A stretch of DNA of 56,935 bases from an uncultured Collinsella sp. (lineage in GTDB: Bacteria > Actinomycetota > Coriobacteriia > Coriobacteriales > Coriobacteriaceae). The stretch covers positions 1 to 56,935 of the forward strand of contig CAAEOW010000144.1 in NCBI GenBank assembly GCA_900757705.1, in the 5' to 3' direction. The notes under the pieces were generated by a model. The model did not search any database and had not been told where the DNA came from. It worked only from the letters and a program-made list of their open reading frames with translations. The translations under genes and the position numbers were made by a program. Below, in pieces: positions 17,424 through 26,544 of the stretch. The first letter of the stretch is position 1; the number at the start of each line of letters is the position of its first letter.

Positions 17424-19736
17424 CTACGCCGACGCGCTGTCGCGAGCCGCCTGGCATGTAGGAGTCTGACGCAGCGTAAGCGGCTTGTCCCCCGCCTCGG
17501 CCGACGTGGTCAGCGTATACGTGATCGTCGTCGTCTCGCCAGCATGCAGGTCAACGGTGCCCGAATAGCAGGGAACTCCGTGCCAAGTGGCAGCGAACAG
17601 TCCAAACTGAGTCCCCTCGACGTTTAGATCGGTAATGCTGCCGCCTGTCGGCGCAAACAGTGATACATACAAGCGCTCATCGTCACGCGAGGTCCCAGGC
17701 GCACTGGCCGCTACGTAGTCGGGCAGCTTACCTGCCTCCTCCTGCGTCATGATGTTCGTCAGGGTAACGGTGATGCGATACGAGCAAGCGCCGTCGCCGT
17801 TCTTCACGCCCTGACCAATCTGCGTGTCGGCGTTCAGATACCAGTCGAGCTTGGAGAAGCTCAGGTTGTTAAAGTAAACGCCGGCAACGGGATCGGCACT
17901 CGGATCATCCGGATCGGGCAGCGAAGCGTCAATGCCCGTCTCTTTGATGGCATTCTGCTCATCATCGTTTCTCATCCAAGCGATCAGGCGGCCCTCTTCG
18001 GCACCGCGCTCAACGGCGCTGACAAGCTTCGTAACATCGACATCGCCGATACCGCCAAGGATCTTGTCGAAGGCAGCGCTGGCGACGGATGCAAAGATGC
18101 CGTCAGACTCCTCGACCGGATAGTTCCAGTACACATCGTGCATGAGGACCTTTGCGGCGTTGGTGCCGTCGACAACCGTTCCGTCGGGCAGTGACACGTT
18201 ACCGACCAGGCCCAGCAGATACTGCAGGAACACCGGGTCGATACCGATGACGCCATCAACGTCCTGTCCATACTGGGACTTCCACAGCGCGGCGACACGC
18301 TGCGAGTTGCGGGGCCAATCAGGCGAATAGGTATTGCCCGAGTTGTACAGGTTACTGTGGTTGCCGAACAGCGCCTCATCCTCTTCGTCGACGCTCTCGA
18401 CTGCCTCATCCTCGCTGAGTCCAATGCGGGGAACAAACTCGCCAATCGACATCTGGCCGTCGGTGACCGAAATCAGGCCCTGCGAACCGCCAAAGCCGCC
18501 GCAGGCACGAATCTCGACGTTGTTCATGGCGTACACAAGGTAGTTGCGCGTCTGGCCGTTGGCGCCGAGCATCTGCGGAAGGACGGGGGCGACCTTCTCC
18601 GCCGCGTCAACCGCGCCGTTGAGGGTGGCAAAGCCGTCCTTGGCCTTATCGACCAGCTCGGTCACCTGGGAAATATGAGTATCGCCAATGCCCTGGATCT
18701 TCTCGTTGGCGCTCTTGAACACCTTCGAGCTGCTGGAAAGCGAATCGGCGACCGCCTGCAGCGCGGACACGTTAATCATGCCGTCCTGAAACAGCTTGCC
18801 GGGCGTGGCCTGCGAAAGGTTATCGGCCATGGGAACCAGCGCATTGCTCGAGACATCGGACAGGGCGTCGATCATGGTGCGGGCCGCATTGATGTCGCTG
18901 CCATACACCGGGATAAACGAAGCCGCCGTCCACAGCGGGCTCGAGGTCTCCGCCTTCATGCTGTCGCAAAGCTCATCAATCTTCTTCGCGTCGTCAGGCA
19001 GCGTCGAAAAATCGCCCGACGTGACCTTGTCCTTAAGGCCACCGACAATCTCGACGGCCTCCTTCGCTTCACTCTTTACGGTCTTTGCCGAGTTAAGCAG
19101 CATAAAGCCGCTTGCGCCAAGCGCAACGAGAAGCACCGCGACTACAGCGGCAATAATGGCGCCGGTGTGACGCTTTTTGTGTTCGCCCTTGCGATGGCGA
19201 TGACGGACCAGACCGTCAGAGGTCGAACTCGACGAAGCGTCGCTACCGTAGTTCAAGCCAAAATCGTAATAATCTTCCTTGGAACCCGAGCCCGCAAACT
19301 CGGCACCGCTATCATCCAGGCGGGCGAACGTGCCAGTCTCGGAGGCACCGGTGTAAATCGTGCCAAGGTTACCCGTAAGCCCCGCGCCACCGGCAGAGGG
19401 AGTATTGTTGGCGGCCTTGCCGGCATTAACGTTGCCGGCGGCATTTGCGGCGTTGGCAGCACCTGCGTTGTTCGCAGGTACCGAAGGAGCCCCGCTCGGC
19501 TGCGACGCGGAGGTTGCACCGCCCGCAAAGACATTCCCTCTTGCACGGCCGGTCTTTTTCGCCTTTTGAGACTGCTCGTACAGAGCGGTAAACATCGCCG
19601 TCTCGCCCGGGGACACGCGCTTACCGGAACCGCCCTGTCCAGCGCCGCCCGGCGTGCCGGCCTTACCAGCCCCGTTCGGACGCGGCGGAACTGCAGGACG
19701 GCCGTTATCGCTGCCCTTAAAGTGATTACCAGCCAT
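17424..19736 (-). CDS. DUF4012 family membrane protein
   Basis: A 770-aa single-pass protein. Residues 1-190 are a low-complexity cytosolic tail rich in Gly, Ala, Pro and Asn, ending in a His/Lys/Arg-rich stretch. A transmembrane helix follows at about 192-215, and then a long extracytoplasmic part. The segment R-N-Y-L-V-Y-A-M-N-N-V-E-I-R-A-C-G-G-F-G is the hallmark of DUF4012, a family of actinobacterial and Firmicute surface proteins without a settled function. The C terminus is an Ig-like region (Y-T-L-T-T-S). The ATG at 19736 is chosen for its GAGGA site; the upstream ATG lacks one. Cell-envelope work is inferred from topology and neighbours. Confidence 0.82.
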   Translation of the reverse strand: MAGNHFKGSDNGRPAVPPRPNGAGKAGTPGGAGQGGSGKRVSPGETAMFTALYEQSQKAKKTGRARGNVFAGGATSASQPSGAPSVPANNAGAANAANAAGNVNAGKAANNTPSAGGAGLTGNLGTIYTGASETGTFARLDDSGAEFAGSGSKEDYYDFGLNYGSDASSSSTSDGLVRHRHRKGEHKKRHTGAIIAAVVAVLLVALGASGFMLLNSAKTVKSEAKEAVEIVGGLKDKVTSGDFSTLPDDAKKIDELCDSMKAETSSPLWTAASFIPVYGSDINAARTMIDALSDVSSNALVPMADNLSQATPGKLFQDGMINVSALQAVADSLSSSSKVFKSANEKIQGIGDTHISQVTELVDKAKDGFATLNGAVDAAEKVAPVLPQMLGANGQTRNYLVYAMNNVEIRACGGFGGSQGLISVTDGQMSIGEFVPRIGLSEDEAVESVDEEDEALFGNHSNLYNSGNTYSPDWPRNSQRVAALWKSQYGQDVDGVIGIDPVFLQYLLGLVGNVSLPDGTVVDGTNAAKVLMHDVYWNYPVEESDGIFASVASAAFDKILGGIGDVDVTKLVSAVERGAEEGRLIAWMRNDDEQNAIKETGIDASLPDPDDPSADPVAGVYFNNLSFSKLDWYLNADTQIGQGVKNGDGACSYRITVTLTNIMTQEEAGKLPDYVAASAPGTSRDDERLYVSLFAPTGGSITDLNVEGTQFGLFAATWHGVPCYSGTVDLHAGETTTITYTLTTSAEAGDKPLTLRQTPTCQAARDSASA

Positions 19737-19885
19737 AAAGAAATCCTCGCAATTGAGTCGCAATGAAAAAATCCATAACGTTACTAGTTTATGGCATTTT
19801 GAGCATCGACAGCTAAACTCCAGACACGGACGTCAATTGGCGAAAATGCGGCACAACACCTTTTCTGTCTTGGCGGCGGCGCCAG

Positions 19886-20908
19886 CTACACCGTGAGGAA
19901 CATCATCACGATGATCATGGCAAAGCCGATAAGGTCGGTCGGCAAAAACACCGTGCCCAGCATAACGGCGCTGGTGATGGTCGCCGAAACCGGCTCCACA
20001 GTTCCGATGAGGCTCGCACGCACCGAGCCGATGTCCTTAACGCCCTGCATATAGAGCATATAGGCGAAGAACGACCCCACCACAATAAATATCGCGAGTG
20101 CACCGACACCCGAGGGCCCGAGCGCCGGCATATGCGCCCACGGCTGGGTAAAGATACTCATCACGATTCCCGCCGAAAGCATGGCCGAGCCCGTGACGAC
20201 CGGGCTTCCGTATTTGTTGAGGATTCCGGCAGGGATGATTGCTATGCAGGCACCGCCCACGGCGCACAAAAGGCCCGCAAGCAGACCCATCGGCGAGATG
20301 CTGAGCGTACTGGGGTCGCCGCCCGTGGCGATCAAAAACGTTCCGCCCAAAGCGAGCAAAATGCCAAGCGCCTCGCGCGTGCGCGGCAGTCGATGCGCGG
20401 TGACGCAGGCATACCCCATGACGACCACCAGCTGCAGGCACTGGAAGACGGTCGCGGTGCCCGCGTTGGTCAGGCGCACGGCTGACAGATAGCAAAGCTG
20501 GTTGAACAGCAGACCAAAAATCGTAAACAGAATGAGCTGCTTGCGATCGGCGGGGGTAGTCCACAGCTCGATCAAGCGGTCGCGGTCTTTTCTGAGCACA
20601 ACGAACATAAAGAGCAGGCCAGCGATAACTTGGCGCACGCTCATCAGCCAAAACGTCTCGATATGGCACACGTCAAAGAGGTAGCTGGCGCTGGTGCCGG
20701 AAAAACCCCAAAACGTACCGCCGACAAACGCGGCGAGCGTACCCAGGGCCATCTTGCGCGCCTGGGCGTCGTTGAGGCGGTCGCGCCATGCGCGGCGGGT
20801 GCTGCGGCTCAGCTCGTCAGTTCCCTCGGGCACGACAAAATCGGCCGCCGCCGTCATCGGTACCGAAGCCTTTTCGCGTGCGTGCTGCGCCGTGCGCTCC
20901 TGCTCCAT
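19886..20908 (-). CDS. EamA/DMT family transporter
   Basis: The 340-aa protein has about ten hydrophobic helices arranged as two EamA repeats after a charged N-terminal tail of about 50 residues. Typical features are G-G-T-F-W-G-F-S-G at the start of repeat 1 and the G-x-x-x-E-P-V-x-A motif near the end of repeat 2. Members export amino acids, nucleosides or other small metabolites; the substrate cannot be told from sequence. GGGGGAG sits 4 nt before the ATG. It lies downstream of the signal peptidase operon, with its own leader of about 125 nt. Confidence 0.88.
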   Translation of the reverse strand: MEQERTAQHAREKASVPMTAAADFVVPEGTDELSRSTRRAWRDRLNDAQARKMALGTLAAFVGGTFWGFSGTSASYLFDVCHIETFWLMSVRQVIAGLLFMFVVLRKDRDRLIELWTTPADRKQLILFTIFGLLFNQLCYLSAVRLTNAGTATVFQCLQLVVVMGYACVTAHRLPRTREALGILLALGGTFLIATGGDPSTLSISPMGLLAGLLCAVGGACIAIIPAGILNKYGSPVVTGSAMLSAGIVMSIFTQPWAHMPALGPSGVGALAIFIVVGSFFAYMLYMQGVKDIGSVRASLIGTVEPVSATITSAVMLGTVFLPTDLIGFAMIIVMMFLTV

Positions 20909-21033
20909 TCCACTCCCCCGAAATCAATTGGCAACAAAGCGCTCAAACTGTAGCACGAATATTGATATGGAAATGCGGACGATTCAGAACATATACGAGC
21001 GTCCAAACTGTAGGGACGAAAGGCGCGGATAAG

Positions 21034-21738
21034 CTATGCCGAGTGGTTGGAATCGTCTAGGGCGCCGGAGGCGGCTTCCGCACTTCCCTCAGCATGCTCG
21101 CCATCGTCCCGGTCCTTGTCGCTGTCCCGGCCCTCCTGCTCGCGACGGCGCTTTTCGCGAATCTGCTCAACGGCGGCTCGCAAGGCGGCCTCGTCCTCGG
21201 CGCGTGCCACCTCTTGCGTTGTCTTGACCATATGGCGAATCTCGAGCACCAGCAGCACGATCAGCGGCACCACGATAAGCGGAAAGAACAGCAGCGGATT
21301 GGTGAGCAACGAGACCACCACGCCCAGCCCCGCCGAGACAAAGACCACGCGCCCCACCACGTCGGCGGCGGGCACGGGCGCAGCATCCTCGACCGGATTG
21401 GCATCGCCCTTGGTGCGGTAAACCGGCGTGCCGTCGGCCGCATCCTCCACGGCAACGATGCGATGCGTGTTGAGCGAACCCTCCAGCGCGTCATCGGACG
21501 AATGGAAGGTGATGATGTCGCCGACCTGGTAGGCCTGGCTGTTGTCGGTATCGACGACGATAAACGAATGCACGGGAATCGCCGGCTCCATCGAGCCGGT
21601 CAGCGTGCGCATAAAGCCGTAGCCCATGATGGTGGGAATCTCGCCGGCGGGCGTGAACACCGTGCGCAGCAGCACCACAAAAGCGACCAGGATCACCACG
21701 GTCGCCAACACGTTGATCACGCGGAGCACGTGCTTCAT
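21034..21738 (-). CDS. SipW-like signal peptidase I, second copy
   Basis: A membrane serine peptidase of 234 aa predicted to remove signal peptides. The catalytic Ser is in T-G-S-M-E-P (about residue 49). The second catalytic residue is His (about 92) in L-N-T-H-R-I instead of the Lys of classical LepB, as in SipW of Bacillus and archaeal or ER enzymes. The K-G-D-A-N-P motif follows. There are two membrane helices, N-terminal and about 150-170, then a long charged cytosolic tail. The ATG at 21738 overlaps the upstream stop as TGATG, so it is translationally coupled to the DUF2357 gene. Last gene of the surface operon. Confidence 0.88.
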   Translation of the reverse strand: MKHVLRVINVLATVVILVAFVVLLRTVFTPAGEIPTIMGYGFMRTLTGSMEPAIPVHSFIVVDTDNSQAYQVGDIITFHSSDDALEGSLNTHRIVAVEDAADGTPVYRTKGDANPVEDAAPVPAADVVGRVVFVSAGLGVVVSLLTNPLLFFPLIVVPLIVLLVLEIRHMVKTTQEVARAEDEAALRAAVEQIREKRRREQEGRDSDKDRDDGEHAEGSAEAASGALDDSNHSA

Positions 21739-23975
21739 CACTTGTCGGCGTCCTTTGCGGAAGGCTCGACGTCAGTGGCGTCAGATGCCGAAACGTCGGT
21801 CTCATCTCCCTCAACGGTCGTGGCGACATCGCCCTCGGCGGCCTCTCCGCGCAAGCGAGCCAGCAGATAGCGCGACAGGCTGTTGCCCTCGGCACGGCGC
21901 TCGGCGCGGGCGCGATCGCGCTCGGCCTGTTCCAGCTCGTGCGCCAACGAGGCCAAGCGCTGCTGCATCTCCGCGCGGGCGGCCTCGAGCTCGCGCTCGT
22001 GCGCGGCCTTTGCGGCGGCGAGCTCCTGCTCAATACGCTCCCCCGCCTCGAGCTCAGCTGCAGCGATACGCGCGTCGGCGTCGGCACGAGCCTCCTCGGC
22101 GGCACGCGCGGCGGCATCGCGCTCGGCAGCGGCAGCGGCGACCTTCTCGCTGGCATCCACCGTAGCCTGCTCAACGGCAGAATCGGCGGCAGCACGGGCG
22201 GCGTCGATCGCAGCATCGGCGGCCTGCTGGGCGGCAGCAACCTTCTCCTCGGCCGCGGCAACGGTGTCGGCGAGCTTCTGCTCCGCCTCGGCCGCGGCGA
22301 CGTCGGCAGTCTCCTGCGCGGCACGGGCATCGCGCTCGGCCGCCAGCCGCACTTCCTCAATCTGCAACTTGGCGGCATCCAGCTTGGCATGCACCTCGGC
22401 GAGCTCCTTGGCAGACGCCTCGCGCACGCCGGCAAGCTCGGCTGCGGCGGCGTCCTTGGCGGCCTGCAGCTCGGCAGCGTCGGCAGCCGTCTTGGCAGCC
22501 AAGGCTGCGGCAGACTCACTCTTGACCCGCGCGACTTGCTCGGCAGCAGTCTGCTCGGCAGCCGCGACCCTAGCATCTGCGTCGGCGCGGGCGACTGAGA
22601 CCTCGGCATCGGCCTCGGCGCGCATCCGCTCAAGCTGAGCCGCCGCGGTCTCACGTGCTTCTGCAGCGGCATCCTCGGCAGCCTTTTTACCGGCCTCGAC
22701 ATCCTCCAGCGAGGCGCGCAGTTCCTCGACATCGGCCTCGGCAATCTGTGCGCGCTGCGTCAACGCCAGCTCGCGTGTCTTGGCCTCGTCCAGTTCATCT
22801 ACCAGATCGTCGCGCTCATCGGTCAGCGCGTGCGCCTGCACTTTCCAGGACTTCAGCTGCCCCTGGAGCTCCTCAATCTGCTCGCGGGCCTCGGCCAGCG
22901 CCTGCTCGGCATCGAGCTGGGCCTGCGTGACCTCCTCCACAAACACGCGCCGAACCTCAACATCGGGCAGGTCGGGGCTATCGACCTGTACCTCCTTGAT
23001 CTCTTTAATAAACTTGGGCGCCACCGGCGCGTGTTGCACGCTCTCAAGCTCCTGCAGGTTGCGCTCGTCGTCGGTCAGGCTCTTAAAGACGGTGTAGTTG
23101 TTGATGAGGTTGGTGTACATCTGCACCATGTACTCGTCGTCGAACGCCAGCGCCTGCTGCTGCACGTCGATGTTGTAACCCACCTTGTCGTAGCGCTCCA
23201 TAAACTGCCACAGCTGGTAGCACTTGCGGTAGTTGGGGTCTTTCATGATGAGGTTGGTGCGCTGAATGGGGCTGCGAACCGCACTGCAGCCGTTCATGAT
23301 CTGGCAGAACGACGCGCCGCGCAGCGCCATGACCAGGCGGCGCACGCGGTCGATGCGCATAAAGACGTCCATGTTGTCGGCGTCGTTCTCGGCGAAGCTC
23401 TGACGGTTTTTGACCGTCATCTCCACGCTGTACTCGATCTGCTCGTACGCGTCGTCGATCTTACTGTGCATCTTAAAGCGGTTGCGGATCTCGTTGCCCG
23501 TCGACCAAAAGATCACGTCGGTACGCTTATCCACAAACGTCAGCAAGCGCTGAATCAGATGGTAGATAAAGCGGTTCTCGTACAGGTCGTACGTCTCGAC
23601 GGTATTGACGTTGAGGATGCGCGTAGGGTGAACGCCGCCGTCCTCACTCGGCGCCAAAAACTGCGTGTTCTGGCTCAGATGACGGACGCTGTCGGCGCTG
23701 ATCTTTTTAGCGAGCGAGACCGGCACCACCTCTTCCTCGGTGGTGATAAAGCGCCGCGGCTTTTCGATAATGGTGTTGATGGCGTCGAGCGAGTCCTCGA
23801 TCATGCTGATCCATTCCTCGTCCACCACCTTGACGAGCTCCTCGCGCTGCTGTTCGATCGTGGTGCCCGAGGCCTGCGCCATCTCAAACAGATAGCGGAA
23901 GTAGCGGCTGTCCTCCTGGATGGGCTCCATCTGCTCGGAGAAGCTGGTATAGAGGTCCTGAATGGTCTCGGACAT
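21738..23975 (-). CDS. DUF2357-like protein with long coiled coil
   Basis: A 745-aa cytosolic protein. Residues 1-320 resemble the DUF2357 group found beside McrB-like ATPases; the segment E-T-Y-D-L-Y-E-N-R-F-I-Y-H-L-I is the clearest match. Residues about 345-700 are an Ala/Glu/Arg-rich heptad-like coiled coil, with many repeats of A-x-x-A-A-E type. I see no membrane segment. It lies 69 nt after the AAA+ gene and overlaps the next signal peptidase gene by 1 nt. A structural or scaffolding partner of the AAA+ ATPase is the likeliest role; nuclease activity is possible but no PD-(D/E)XK core is evident. Confidence 0.75.
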   Translation of the reverse strand: MSETIQDLYTSFSEQMEPIQEDSRYFRYLFEMAQASGTTIEQQREELVKVVDEEWISMIEDSLDAINTIIEKPRRFITTEEEVVPVSLAKKISADSVRHLSQNTQFLAPSEDGGVHPTRILNVNTVETYDLYENRFIYHLIQRLLTFVDKRTDVIFWSTGNEIRNRFKMHSKIDDAYEQIEYSVEMTVKNRQSFAENDADNMDVFMRIDRVRRLVMALRGASFCQIMNGCSAVRSPIQRTNLIMKDPNYRKCYQLWQFMERYDKVGYNIDVQQQALAFDDEYMVQMYTNLINNYTVFKSLTDDERNLQELESVQHAPVAPKFIKEIKEVQVDSPDLPDVEVRRVFVEEVTQAQLDAEQALAEAREQIEELQGQLKSWKVQAHALTDERDDLVDELDEAKTRELALTQRAQIAEADVEELRASLEDVEAGKKAAEDAAAEARETAAAQLERMRAEADAEVSVARADADARVAAAEQTAAEQVARVKSESAAALAAKTAADAAELQAAKDAAAAELAGVREASAKELAEVHAKLDAAKLQIEEVRLAAERDARAAQETADVAAAEAEQKLADTVAAAEEKVAAAQQAADAAIDAARAAADSAVEQATVDASEKVAAAAAERDAAARAAEEARADADARIAAAELEAGERIEQELAAAKAAHERELEAARAEMQQRLASLAHELEQAERDRARAERRAEGNSLSRYLLARLRGEAAEGDVATTVEGDETDVSASDATDVEPSAKDADK

Positions 23976-24009
23976 GGGTTACTCCATAGATTGGATCGAT
24001 CGGAAAGGG

Positions 24010-24034
24010 GCGGGGCGACATCACGCCGCCCCGC
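24010..24034 (-). other. intercistronic hairpin
   Basis: Arms GCGGGGCG and CGCCCCGC enclose a 9-nt loop in the 69-nt gap between the AAA+ and DUF2357 genes. There is no U-tract, so it is more likely an mRNA stability or processing element than a terminator. Confidence 0.45.
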
Positions 24035-24044
24035 ACTTACGCCA

Positions 24045-25745
24045 TTAGTAGAAGTTCTGGATCCGCTGCAGGTACATGACGGAATCGGGCAGGCCGCCCT
24101 CGCCAAAGGTCTTCTCGATGTACTCGATCAGGCCCTTCATCTCGTCGCGCACAAAGCTCACGTTCATGGACTCAAACTTCTTGAGCACCTTGCGGGCGAT
24201 GATGTAGTCCATGCCGCCCAGCTCAGTGCCGCCGCACGCCACGTACACGGGGATAAAGTCGTACATCTGCTTGATGATACGGTTACCAAAGGCCAGCTTA
24301 AAGCGGGTCTGCAGGTACTGGTCCAGCTTGTGCATCTTCTGGAGCAGCTCCTCGTCGATCACATACTCGACCTTGGCCTTTTGGAACAGATACTGCAGGT
24401 GGTCGGCCGTCACGTGCACGCGCTCGTGCGGCTCGCACTCAAACACGTCGGCGCGCTCGTTGAGCTCGATGGGGATTGCACGGTCGTACACCTTGTCCGT
24501 GATGGTAAAGGTGGAGTCGTCGTTGTTGGCCGTGCCGATAAACCACAGGCTGTCGGGAATGGTGAGCTTGCCGTCGTGCAGACCCCTGGGATCGGCGGCC
24601 CACTGGGTGGGCACCAGGTCGAGCACCCACTCGTCGTGGCTGGGCATCTCGAGCACCGACAGGATCTCGGCAAAGTAGTACTCCACGCGGGCGAGGTTCA
24701 TCTCGTCGAGCACGATCATGGACGGGTCCTGGCGAAGGCCCGCCTCATACACGGCGCGGAGGAACTCGGTCTCGTTAAAGCGCTTGGAAAACTCGTTGAA
24801 GTAGCCCAGCACCTCGGTGCGGTCGCGGAAGCTCGGCTGCACCGAAACGATGGTCGCGGGGTTGTCCAAGTAGCGGCTAAAGCTGTAGGGCAGCGAGGTC
24901 TTACCAGTACCCGAGATGCCCTCCAGGATCAGCAGCTTGGAGGCGGCCATGCCGGCCACAAAGCGGCGGATGACCTCAGGCGTGTAGTAGAGCTTCATCT
25001 GGCTGCAGGCGAACGCGCGGAAGCTGTCGACAAAGTCCTCCAGCGAGATGGCATCGTCGTAGGCCGGCGATTCCCAGTCGCGGTACTTAAGGTCCACAAG
25101 GGACAGCTTGGGGAAGCGGTTGGCCTGGGCGATCTCTTTTTCCTCGGCAAGGGTCTTGGCCTCAACGGTGGCCTTGGCCATGGCGGCCGCGGCATCCTTG
25201 ACGCCCTCGCCATCGAGCGCGAGCGACGCGTTGCCCGACATGACGGCCGTCGCCGCAGCGCCCTCGCCAGCAGCCGCACCGGCGCCCGCGGCGGCGCCCA
25301 CCACGTTGCCCACCGTGGGCAGATGGTCGTCGGCCAGGGCCGAGGCGCCCACGTACGGAATCTGCTTGGTGCCGCCCATGGCATTGACCTTGAGCGCCAG
25401 CAGCTTGTTCTTCTCGTCCATGAGGTCGAGCACCTGCTTGTTCAGGCGGCCGATCTCGCGATAGAGCGCCTTGTTGGACGTGTCGTCGCGATGCAGGCGA
25501 CGGTTGATGCGGTAGTGGTGGATCAGAATGGCCACGATCAGCACGGGGACTGCGATGAGCATGGCAAACAGAATGACCGCGCCGATCTTGCCCACCAGGT
25601 CAAACGTGGTGAAGTAGGTCATAAAGATGTTGAAGTACTCAACCCAGCCAAACACCAGCAGGTTAAGGATGGAGCTCACGACGGCAACGACGTTGTAGAC
25701 GACCTTTGCCAGTAGCTCCCAGGCAAATCCCAGAAACTCACTCAC
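24045..25745 (-). CDS. membrane-anchored McrB-like AAA+ ATPase
   Basis: A 566-aa protein with two hydrophobic segments near the N terminus (about 15-34 and 52-78), a coiled linker (about 90-120), an Ala/Gly-rich stretch (150-170), and a C-terminal AAA+ module. Walker A is G-I-S-G-T-G-K-T-S (276-284). Walker B with its extension, V-L-D-E-M-N-L-A-R-V-E (345-355), is the form typical of McrB-type AAA_5 ATPases. A sensor-1 region F-I-G-T-A-N-N follows. Membrane anchoring is unusual for McrB relatives. Translation starts at GTG (25745) with GGAGG 9 nt upstream, overlapping the signal peptidase gene by 8 nt. It probably remodels or energises assembly with its neighbours; the substrate is unknown. 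Confidence 0.82.
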   Translation of the reverse strand: MSEFLGFAWELLAKVVYNVVAVVSSILNLLVFGWVEYFNIFMTYFTTFDLVGKIGAVILFAMLIAVPVLIVAILIHHYRINRRLHRDDTSNKALYREIGRLNKQVLDLMDEKNKLLALKVNAMGGTKQIPYVGASALADDHLPTVGNVVGAAAGAGAAAGEGAAATAVMSGNASLALDGEGVKDAAAAMAKATVEAKTLAEEKEIAQANRFPKLSLVDLKYRDWESPAYDDAISLEDFVDSFRAFACSQMKLYYTPEVIRRFVAGMAASKLLILEGISGTGKTSLPYSFSRYLDNPATIVSVQPSFRDRTEVLGYFNEFSKRFNETEFLRAVYEAGLRQDPSMIVLDEMNLARVEYYFAEILSVLEMPSHDEWVLDLVPTQWAADPRGLHDGKLTIPDSLWFIGTANNDDSTFTITDKVYDRAIPIELNERADVFECEPHERVHVTADHLQYLFQKAKVEYVIDEELLQKMHKLDQYLQTRFKLAFGNRIIKQMYDFIPVYVACGGTELGGMDYIIARKVLKKFESMNVSFVRDEMKGLIEYIEKTFGEGGLPDSVMYLQRIQNFY

Positions 25746-26484
25746 CGTCGGTACCCTCCTGCTTGGTCGCGCTCATCGCCGCCTCGGCCTCGGCCTTCAG
25801 ACGACGGGCTTCCTCGAGCTTGGCCTCGGCCTGGGCAAGCTGCTCGGCGGCGTTATCGGCCGTGACGGTAGTGTCACCCTTGCCCTCGGCGTCCACGATG
25901 GCAGCCGCGGCGGCCAGGCGGTCCTCCTCGGCCATAGCGCGCTTAAGGTTCATGCCCACCACGATGAGGTGATACACCTGGTAGATAAAGAACAGCAGCA
26001 TGGGCAGCACGATCACAATGAGGAAGCCCATGGAGCTGGACAGGAAGTCCATGACCTTGCCCATCTGCGGCAACGCGAACAGGTATTTGCCCACGATGTC
26101 GCCGTCGCTGATGATGTGCGTATCGGCCACGTCGTTGTTATCGCCCTTGGTGGTAAAGCTGCGCATGCCGTTGACCTCGTCGATGGCGGCGATGCGGTGC
26201 GTGTTGAGCGCGTACTCGTTGTCGATGATGGTATGGAACGTCACGATGTCGCCCACCTCAAGCTTGGAGGTGTCGCACTTTTTGATGAAGATGAGGTCGC
26301 CCTTGTTAAACGTGGGCGCCATGGAGTCGGACTGCACGGCGAGCGGGGTGAAGCCGGCGATGTCAGAGACGCTGCCGTCCTCGCGCGTGGCGAGCGTGGT
26401 AAACGCATACAGGGCCGCCACCAGGATGATGATCCACATGACGACGCTCAGCGCGATGGATGCGACTTTTTTAACAGATTGCAT
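25738..26484 (-). CDS. SipW-like signal peptidase I, first copy
   Basis: A 248-aa membrane peptidase. The nucleophile is Ser54 in Q-S-D-S-M-A-P and the general base His96 in L-N-T-H-R-I, giving the Ser-His arrangement of SipW/ER-type enzymes; K-G-D-N-N-D follows. One N-terminal and one later membrane helix (about 150-170) leave a cytosolic Ala/Glu coiled tail. It sits directly after four genes for proteins with SipW-type signal sequences, so these are its likely substrates. AAGGGA precedes the ATG. Confidence 0.9.
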   Translation of the reverse strand: MQSVKKVASIALSVVMWIIILVAALYAFTTLATREDGSVSDIAGFTPLAVQSDSMAPTFNKGDLIFIKKCDTSKLEVGDIVTFHTIIDNEYALNTHRIAAIDEVNGMRSFTTKGDNNDVADTHIISDGDIVGKYLFALPQMGKVMDFLSSSMGFLIVIVLPMLLFFIYQVYHLIVVGMNLKRAMAEEDRLAAAAAIVDAEGKGDTTVTADNAAEQLAQAEAKLEEARRLKAEAEAAMSATKQEGTDGE

Positions 26485-26544
26485 GATGTCCCTTACTACC
26501 GTGTCTGTCTAGGTCGTGCGCGGCCCGGTGGCCGCCGTGCATAT

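Noticed and set aside
22830..25715. 961-codon open frame on the plus strand
   Set aside because: It lies opposite the DUF2357 and AAA+ genes, whose families and start sites are clear. The product is a His/Leu/Val-rich antisense translation of GC-rich codons.
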